Part shown: positions 7,399-13,800 of the stretch, piece after piece
How positions within the stretch are numbered: the stretch's first letter is position 1
Layout of the letters: each line of letters starts with the position of its first letter
Assembly: GCA_047514575.1 (NCBI GenBank)
Contig: JAKZYH010000754.1
Coordinates: 1-14,887, forward strand
DNA from: CAUZIZ01 sp047514575
GTDB lineage: Bacteria; Acidobacteriota; UBA6911; RPQK01; JAJDTT01
Direction: 5' to 3'
Length of the DNA stretch: 14,887 bases
The notes under the pieces: model-generated
The model's database searches: none
What the model was told of the DNA's origin: nothing
What the model saw: the letters and a program-made list of their open reading frames with translations, nothing else
Translations under genes and position numbers: made by a program

Positions 7399-9000
7399 AT
7401 GACCATCAGAACTCGACACCTGGCGATGATCGCCTGTTTTTGCGCATCGAGTGTTGCCAGTTGCCGAAAGGCTGATCCGCCTGGCACGCCAGCAGGACAG
7501 GTCATCATCGTGCACGCCGGCAAGCCCATCAGTAGTGAAGACCGCATGGTTCTCTTTGCCTTCGATGACTACTCTATTCCCTCCACCCGAGGACTCAAGA
7601 TTCAGATGCTTCAGCCTGAGAAGTACTCCGGGAATCCCATCATTTCGCGAGGCCTTGCCGGTGAACCGGACGAGGATCGGGCGCAGGGAGTCAGTGTGGT
7701 CCGAGAGGAGGGCCGGTGGCGGCTCTGGTATCAGGCACAAGCAGGCGAAACCACCCATGCCGCCTATGCCGAGAGCGAGGACGGCGTAAGCTGGCGAAAA
7801 CCCCAGCTTGGACTGACCGAATTTAACGGCAGCCGCAGCAACAATCTGCTCCGCACCGAGGCTGGTGTGGAGGTGAGGTCGGTCCTGCTGAACCCCGAGG
7901 GGCCAGCGGAACACCGCTACGTCATGGCGGCCGCGGACCGAAGTTGGTGGCAGGACTGGAAGATGGACGTCCCCTCCATGACCCGGGTAGAGGTAAGCTC
8001 GGATGGTCTGGAGTGGAAGTCTCTCCGGGATCAGCCAGGGATCGTAGCCCAGCAGAACAAGATCATGACGCTCTACCGCTTCAATGACTACTTCCATCTG
8101 GGGGGCTACCAGATCTATCCGCTTGTTTCCCTCCCCTTACAGCTGCCAGACCTGGGAAAGGATTTCTGGGCGCCGCGGACCTTTTCCGTGTGGCGCTCGC
8201 CCGATCTGGAGCGCTGGCCCCTGGAGAACACGAAGGCTTTCTACAAACCGATGCGCTCTTCCTCTCCCTATCGCCAAGGCTGGGATCGTGAGGAGGTTCA
8301 CGTGGGAGCAATGGTCACGACCTACCCAAACGTGTGTCTTGGGGTCTACGGGCAATGGCATCATCCCATCGATGAAGGTGCTCCTCAATACCGGGGAGAG
8401 GATGTGTCCGTGGACTTGGGTCTGATCATCAGCAATGACGGACTTCATTTCCGGGATCCCGCCCCCGGCTTCACATTCCTACGCCGAGATCAGGAGCTAA
8501 CCTGGGACCGCGACTTCAAGAACAACAAGGATCAGGACAATTTTCTCTTGTGGCAGGGCTCGATGGTCAACGCGCCCGAGAAGACCCACATCTACTATTG
8601 CGCGACCACGCCCGGGGGTAATGTGGGCGGGGTTCGAATGAACATTGGTCTGGCTACACTGCCCCGTGACCGCTTCGGGTATCTTTCACTTATCGATTCC
8701 TCAGGACCGGGTCAATTTTTGACCTGCCCCCTCGAGGTAGAGGGCGAGACCCGACTCTATCTGAATGCCCGGGTCCCTTCTGGTGCCTCCCTGAGAATCT
8801 CGTTGACTGATGAAGACGGCCTCACCGAGCTAACGGGCTATGGACGCGAGGACGGCCTCGAAAGCCTTGCGTCGGGACTCGAGGCGCCTGTCGAGTGGCC
8901 CGCAGGTCAGTTCTTGCCTCGGGGAACGAAATTCAGAATCCGTGGAGAGTTGGAGGGAAAGGGAGCCCAAGTCTTTGCGCTCTATCTAGATGCAGGCTAG
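7399..9000 (+). CDS. Lipoprotein with GH32/GH43-like beta-propeller domain
   Basis: A complete 533-residue protein. The N-terminus is a lipoprotein signal: Arg-rich start, hydrophobic core and a good lipobox VASC with Cys22. The body (about 40-410) carries repeated blade-like motifs: SEDGVSW near 125, SSDGLEW near 200, a W-x-SPDLERW segment near 267 and SNDGLHF near 345. The aromatic, acid-rich strands between them are typical of five-bladed propellers of the glycoside hydrolase 32/43 superfamily. The segment WRKPQLGLTEFNGSRSNNLL resembles uncharacterised propeller proteins common in Planctomycetota-like bacteria. A C-terminal beta-sandwich (about 414-533) begins at LATLPRDRFGYLS. I cannot identify a catalytic acid triad with confidence, so it may bind rather than cleave glycans. 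Its stop overlaps the 3' end of the opposing sixA-like gene by 15 bp. Confidence 0.82.
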   Translation: MTIRTRHLAMIACFCASSVASCRKADPPGTPAGQVIIVHAGKPISSEDRMVLFAFDDYSIPSTRGLKIQMLQPEKYSGNPIISRGLAGEPDEDRAQGVSVVREEGRWRLWYQAQAGETTHAAYAESEDGVSWRKPQLGLTEFNGSRSNNLLRTEAGVEVRSVLLNPEGPAEHRYVMAAADRSWWQDWKMDVPSMTRVEVSSDGLEWKSLRDQPGIVAQQNKIMTLYRFNDYFHLGGYQIYPLVSLPLQLPDLGKDFWAPRTFSVWRSPDLERWPLENTKAFYKPMRSSSPYRQGWDREEVHVGAMVTTYPNVCLGVYGQWHHPIDEGAPQYRGEDVSVDLGLIISNDGLHFRDPAPGFTFLRRDQELTWDRDFKNNKDQDNFLLWQGSMVNAPEKTHIYYCATTPGGNVGGVRMNIGLATLPRDRFGYLSLIDSSGPGQFLTCPLEVEGETRLYLNARVPSGASLRISLTDEDGLTELTGYGREDGLESLASGLEAPVEWPAGQFLPRGTKFRIRGELEGKGAQVFALYLDAG

Positions 9001-9480
9001 GATCTTGGGCGTCACCAGCCACAGGAGGATGCCGCATCCCGGCTGGACCTCGCTCCAGCTTCGCACTGACAGATCAATCGCAGCCAATGCTGCGGTGGGG
9101 AATTTGACTCTTGCCCCACCGACCAGATCGCCGATCAGGTCCGGTAGAGAAGGCATGTGTCCCGCCAGAAGTAAGCTTTGGTCATCGTCGCTGCAGCCGC
9201 GCAGGACATCGAGAAGGTCATCGGAACTGCTGCTATAGAGCCGATCGCTGGTGACAATAGGACAGGACCAGTTGCCAGCCTCGGCGGCCAGACGAACGGT
9301 CTCTTCGGCCCGTTGGGCGGAGGAGCAGATCACCTTCTGGGGAAACTGTTCGAACCCAGAAAGATAACGTCCGATTACCTGAGCTGATTTACGTCCACGT
9401 TTGGCCAGGGGGCGTTCGTGGTCCGCGCCGTAGCCCAGGTTCCAGTCCGATTTCCCGTGCCGCAGCAGATAGAGTCTCAC
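8986..9480 (-). CDS. sixA: SixA-type phosphohistidine phosphatase
   Basis: A complete 164-residue member of the histidine phosphatase (phosphoglycerate-mutase fold) superfamily, starting at GTG (9480). The RHGKS motif gives catalytic His8, which takes the phosphate. R57 in SSAQRAEET and H108 in LAGHMPSL complete the pocket. The small size and the ending (FPTAALAAIDL, then G-x-G-x-L-x-W-L-VTPK) fit the SixA subgroup, which removes phosphate from histidine-containing phosphotransfer domains or the PTS protein NPr in proteobacteria. The partner here is unknown, since no kinase lies nearby. It is convergent with the propeller gene and overlaps it by 15 bp. No Shine-Dalgarno is visible; ATG-ACG-AAG-TGA overlaps the start (9477-9488). 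Confidence 0.87.
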   Translation of the reverse strand: MRLYLLRHGKSDWNLGYGADHERPLAKRGRKSAQVIGRYLSGFEQFPQKVICSSAQRAEETVRLAAEAGNWSCPIVTSDRLYSSSSDDLLDVLRGCSDDDQSLLLAGHMPSLPDLIGDLVGGARVKFPTAALAAIDLSVRSWSEVQPGCGILLWLVTPKILACI

Positions 9481-9488
9481 TTCGTCAT
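9477..9488 (-). promoter_or_regulatory. Three-codon mini-ORF overlapping the sixA-like start
   Basis: Reading leftward, CACAATGACGAAGTGA contains ATG-ACG-AAG-TGA, whose stop overlaps the GTG start as GTGA. The layout is the same as at the SDR gene (ATG 8 nt upstream of the real start). CACAAT could also serve as a weak -10 element of a leaderless transcript. Confidence 0.25.
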
Positions 9489-9502
9489 TGTGCCACGGCT
9501 TT

Positions 9503-9758
9503 CGGGGCGGCGCACCTGTTCCCCTGCCTTACTGCGAGCTGGATCATTCGAGAAAGAAACCTTGGTAGGGAAGATCCTGCTGTTGTCCGGCTCTCTCCTC
9601 GGCACCCCGGGGTTCATCTTGCCAACATGTCAAGTCGTTCGCGGCACTGCCGGACTAGGCCTCGTTTTACTGACGGTCCACCCGTCGCAGCACTGCTTTC
9701 TTCTTACCTGAGAAAGGCGTTCCCCAGCGACCTGCGACTTACGACCTGTGACCTGCCA
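9503..9758 (+). repeat. Dispersed intergenic repeat, copy 4 (inverted relative to copies 1-3)
   Basis: It lies in the 346-bp gap 9481-9826, which I read as non-coding. In order: a CACCTGTTCCCCTGCC opening; TGGATCATTCGAG; AGAAAGAAACCTTGG (9551-9565); TTGTCCGGCTCTCTCCTCGG (9583-9602), 19 of 20 identical to copy 2; TCAAGTCGTTCGCGGC (9630-9645), 16 of 16 identical to copy 2; and the heptamer array at 9730-9757. Block spacings are close to those of copy 2 (28 against 26 nt, then 84 against 72 nt). An open frame from 9418 runs through it but has no start signals. Confidence 0.7.
9730..9757 (+). repeat. Degenerate heptamer tandem array B
   Basis: Four heptamers in phase: ACCTGCG, ACTTACG, ACCTGTG, ACCTGCC. 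They share the ACYTNNG pattern and the orientation within the repeat of array A. The array ends about 70 bp before the dehydrogenase start. Confidence 0.6.
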
Positions 9759-9812
9759 CCCTTTCTTTGGTGTCTGGGCCTACGCTATCATCGGCACGCT
9801 CTTCGAACTGGA

Positions 9813-9824
9813 ATGGCGAGTTGA
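9813..9824 (+). promoter_or_regulatory. Three-codon mini-ORF just before the MDR start
   Basis: ATG-GCG-AGT-TGA ends 2 nt before the ATG at 9827. No Shine-Dalgarno is well placed for either start. It resembles the mini-ORFs at the SDR and sixA-like starts, but the stop does not overlap the gene start here. Confidence 0.2.
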
Positions 9825-9826
9825 AT

Positions 9827-10843
9827 ATGAGACAGGCAACTCTCTACGGTGTGGGGGACCTCAGGATGGAGGAACGCCCACTCGACCATAGCAACCTGGA
9901 GCCCGATCAACTGTATGTCGAGACCGCAGTGACGGCACTTTCCACCGGGACAGATCTCGGAAACTATCTGGGTGATTCGACCTACGTGCCGGATGCACCG
10001 GACTATCCAAGACCGGTGGGGTACTCGAATGTAGGAACCGTCAAGCGGGTTGGCTCGGCGGTGAGGGAGATCAAACCAGAGCAACGCATTTTCTCTCGTT
10101 ATCCCCACCAATCCGCCTTTATTGCTCGAGAGTCCGAAGTCCTAACCCTCTTGCCTGACGGACTGTCGGCTGAGGTAGCCACGCTCACCTATCTGACCCA
10201 CCTGGGCCTGGCGGCCCTGCGCCAGGCTCGATACGAAACTGGAGAGAACGTTGCTGTCGTGGGACTCGGGGTGATCGGACTCGGAACCGTGGGTCTAGCA
10301 CGGGCGATGGGAGCCAAGGTTGTCGGTATCGCCAACTCGCCGATCCGCTGTGAGGCTGCCCTGAAAGTCGGTGCCGATGCAGCCTTCGAATCTAGCGACC
10401 CGCACCTCGTTGAGCGCCTCGATGAAGTGTTCGGTAACGTCGGAGCGGATATTGTAGTTTTGACTGCTAATCCCTGGCCGGCCTACCGGCTATCAGTCGA
10501 TATTGCTCGCCAAGGTGGAAGGGTGAGTATCCTGGGTTTCCCAGGGCGATTCGAGTCTGCTCCTGATTTCAATCCCTTGGACCCCTCCTGGTTCTACGGC
10601 AAACAGTTGACCCTTTTGGGTGCCGGCCTTGCCCCAGGTTCGGACTGTCCGCCGGATGAGCTCAGATTCAATCTGCGTAGAAACCTGCAGTACATCATCG
10701 ATTTGATGGCAGGGAAACAGCTCCAGCTCGAGTCTCTCATTACCCATCGCCTACCCGCCGACCGGATGCATGAGGCCTACGAGCTGGCGAAAGCGCACTC
10801 CAAGGATCTGATCGCAGCGGTATTCGATTGGAAATCTGCCTGA
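9827..10843 (+). CDS. Medium-chain dehydrogenase/reductase (zinc-type alcohol dehydrogenase superfamily), zinc ligands not evident
   Basis: A complete 338-residue MDR protein. An in-frame ATG at 9767 exists, but the MRQATLYGVG start at 9827 matches the normal beginning of the GroES-like domain. That domain covers about 1-135 (TALSTGTDLGNYLGD, then YPRPVGYSNVG). The Rossmann domain begins with VAVVGLGVIGLGTVGLA (142-158), the dinucleotide-binding glycine motif, followed by IANSPIRCEAALKVGAD. The usual catalytic Cys/His ligands and the four-cysteine structural zinc loop are not seen, so it is probably a zinc-independent member; STGTD takes the place of the usual zinc-Cys segment. Such proteins often oxidise polyols or sugars, or modify sugar chains. 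It has no clear Shine-Dalgarno. It ends 50 bp from the convergent BACON gene. Confidence 0.87.
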   Translation: MRQATLYGVGDLRMEERPLDHSNLEPDQLYVETAVTALSTGTDLGNYLGDSTYVPDAPDYPRPVGYSNVGTVKRVGSAVREIKPEQRIFSRYPHQSAFIARESEVLTLLPDGLSAEVATLTYLTHLGLAALRQARYETGENVAVVGLGVIGLGTVGLARAMGAKVVGIANSPIRCEAALKVGADAAFESSDPHLVERLDEVFGNVGADIVVLTANPWPAYRLSVDIARQGGRVSILGFPGRFESAPDFNPLDPSWFYGKQLTLLGAGLAPGSDCPPDELRFNLRRNLQYIIDLMAGKQLQLESLITHRLPADRMHEAYELAKAHSKDLIAAVFDWKSA

Positions 10844-10893
10844 ATCGAACCGCACAATCACCGGTACCTATTTGGAGGACGCTACGGGAAGAC

Positions 10894-13800
10894 TCACCGT
10901 GGACGCCCGCTGGGCACCGGGAGCGACTTCCTCTGGTCGCCTCTAGGCTTGGCCAAGCGCTCCAATGAGCGTAGCCATCCTTCGGTGGTCTTGGGAAGCC
11001 GTGGAATCCCCGATTGGATCCTCGGATCGGTACTCAAGTCCCTCGGGTCGCCCGCATCGCCTTGCTCGTTAACCACCAAGAACGTTTTGATATCCTGGCT
11101 CAGCAGCTCTGCCGTGGTGGCATCTCGTACCAGACCGGTCAGAGCGTAGTTCCCCGTCGGCAGATCCTGGGTTATCTCGAAGAGTGTGATCGGGCCGAAG
11201 TCTTCGCTGAACTGTGAGGGGAGGAGAACTGATCCATCTGCGCCCAGATGGAAGAAGGAGACGTGGACATCCCCCGGCATCTCGAGCACCAGCCAGAGTT
11301 CCGTTTCGACCGCCTGCGGCCCACTGTTCGACAACCGGAGCGACGTAGCCTCAACGAAGGACCCGACGGCGTAGGTTTCGGCACTCAACTCGAGATCCAG
11401 AGTTGGGCCTGAGTCCCATGCCTGGGTAAGGGTTACGAGGGTGTCTTCGATAGCGACTGTCCCCGTCCTGGTCTCACCGCTTGGGTTGGGCGAAACCTCG
11501 AACTCCACAGTACCGCTTCCACTGGATGCAGTATTGTCACCTAGCGTGATCCACTCTACGCCGGTGGCAGCAGACCAATTACAGCCGTCAAGGGTAGTAA
11601 TGGTTACACTTCCGCTGCCTCCGTTCCCCTCGAATAGCGTACTGGTTGCAGATGCCGCGTAGGTACACTCGGCGCCTGCCTGGGTCACCATGATTGACTG
11701 ACTCTCAATCTCCAACGTTCCACTGCGAGACTCGATGGTGGGATTGGCCCCAACGACGCACAGGAAGCTGCCATTGCCCGTTCCCCGGTCGCCTTGGGCA
11801 ACGACAATCCACTCGGCGTTGCTCGACGCTGTCCAGAGGCAGCCCTCTGGAGCCGAGACATAAATCTCATCACTCCCGCCGGCGCCATCTATCGAGGTGC
11901 TGTTGGAAGACAGGCTGTAAGAACAGTCAATTCCGCTCTGGTCGATCGTCACCACTTGGTCTTCCACCGTAACGCTGCCAGATCGAGACTCGGTGCTGGG
12001 ATTCGCCGCTACTGTGAAAGCGATGGAACCGCTTCCAGAACCCTCATTTCCAGCCACGAGAGAGATCCAGCTGTGGCTGCTGGACGCGGACCAATCGCAT
12101 CCCTCGGATGAGGTCACGGTCACCGTCCCGCTACTCTCATCCGAGGTGAAGGGGATGTACCCGGGAGACAGAGAATAGGAACAGTTCACTCCGTCCTGGG
12201 TGATCGTCAAGACCTGACCCTCGACCGAAATGCTCGCGGATCGAGAGGTAGGCGTGCTATTCGCGGCCACCGTGAAGGAAACAGAGCCACTGCCCTCACC
12301 GCTGGAACCGGCGGCAACAACAAGCCAACTCCCGTTGCTGGCCGCTGACCAGCTGCAGCCCTCGGGGGCTGTGATGTCGACAGAGCCAGTACCACCGTTG
12401 GAAGCGAAAACAACATTGTCAGCGGTTAGGGAATAGGTGCACTCAATCCCGCTCTGGGTGATCGTCAGCACCTGATCCTCGATTGTGATCGTCCCCGATC
12501 GGGGTTGGGTCGCACTATTCGCGTCCACCGAGAACGAGATGAAGCCATCGCCCTCGCCCTGACTCGCAGAGGCCAGGGTGATCCAGCTATCACCACTGGA
12601 TGCAGACCAGCCACATCCGCTGGGAGAGAGAACGCCGACGCTTCCCTCTCCACCGTCGGAGTCGAAGGAGACGCTGTCGGAAGATAGCGAGAAGCTACAG
12701 TCGGTGCCGCTCTGATCAATCGTCAACACCTCATCCTCAACCACGATCGTGCCTGATCGGGACTCGGTTGTATTATTGGGATCCACGATGAAGGAGACCG
12801 AACCATTGCCGTTGGCACTGGCTCCGCCGCTGACTGAAATCCAACTGTCGCCACTGAAAACGGACCAGTTACAGCCCTCCGGCGAGGTAACGTCGACACT
12901 CCCAACACCACCGTCGGAGTCGAAGTTGACGCTGGTAAAAGAGAGAGAAAGGCTGCAATCGATTCTACTCTGGGTGATCGTCAAGACCCGGTCCTCGACG
13001 GTGATCGTTCCCGACCGGGGCTCGGTCGAGGAATTGGCCTCTACCGTGAAAGACACAGAGCCATTGCCGCTGCCGCTGGACCCAGTCCCGATCGTGATCC
13101 AGCTGTCACTACTGGATGCGGACCACTCACAACCCTGAGGAGAAGTGACGTTGGCGGTGCTGTTACCACCCTCGGGATCAAACGAGACACTAGTGGGAGA
13201 CAGAGAATAGGTGCAGTCGATTCCGTCCTGGGTAACCGTCAGCACCTGGCCCTCGACCTCAATGGTTCCGGACCGGGATTCGATCGTCGTATTTCCAACC
13301 ACCGTGAACGGGACGTCGCTGCTACCGCTGCCGCTGGCACCCTCACCGATGATGATCCAACTGTCACCACTGGAGGCGGACCACTCACAGCCCTCCGCTG
13401 AGGTGACGCTCACACTACTGCTGCCGCCTTCAGCATCAAAGGACGAGCTGATTGAGGACATCGCGTAGGTACAGGAGATGCCGTCCTGGGTAATTGCGAA
13501 TACCTGACCACCCGCCACTATCGTGCCCGATCGAGTCTGAATGGTGGTGCTGGCGTCCACGGTGAAAGAGACCGAGCCGCTACCACTGCCATTGCCCCCC
13601 GAGCTGACGGTGATCCAGCCCTCACTGGCGGACGCGGACCACTCACAGCCCTCCGGTGAGGTAACGCTTACGCTGCTGCTGCCACCCTCAGCATCAAACG
13701 ACGCACTGCCGGGAGATAGCGAGTAGGTGCAGTCAATTCCTCCCTGGGTAATGCTGAGCTCAAGCTCGGCAATTGTGATCGTTGCGGTTCGAGACTGGGT

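Noticed and set aside
7339..8097. 252-codon open frame on the minus strand
   Set aside because: Opposite the signal peptide and first blades of the propeller lipoprotein. The plus-strand protein has a clear lipobox and repeated motifs, while this one has none.
9418..9711. 97-codon open frame on the plus strand
   Set aside because: Its first part is antisense to the sixA-like gene and the rest is repeat copy 4. No start signals.
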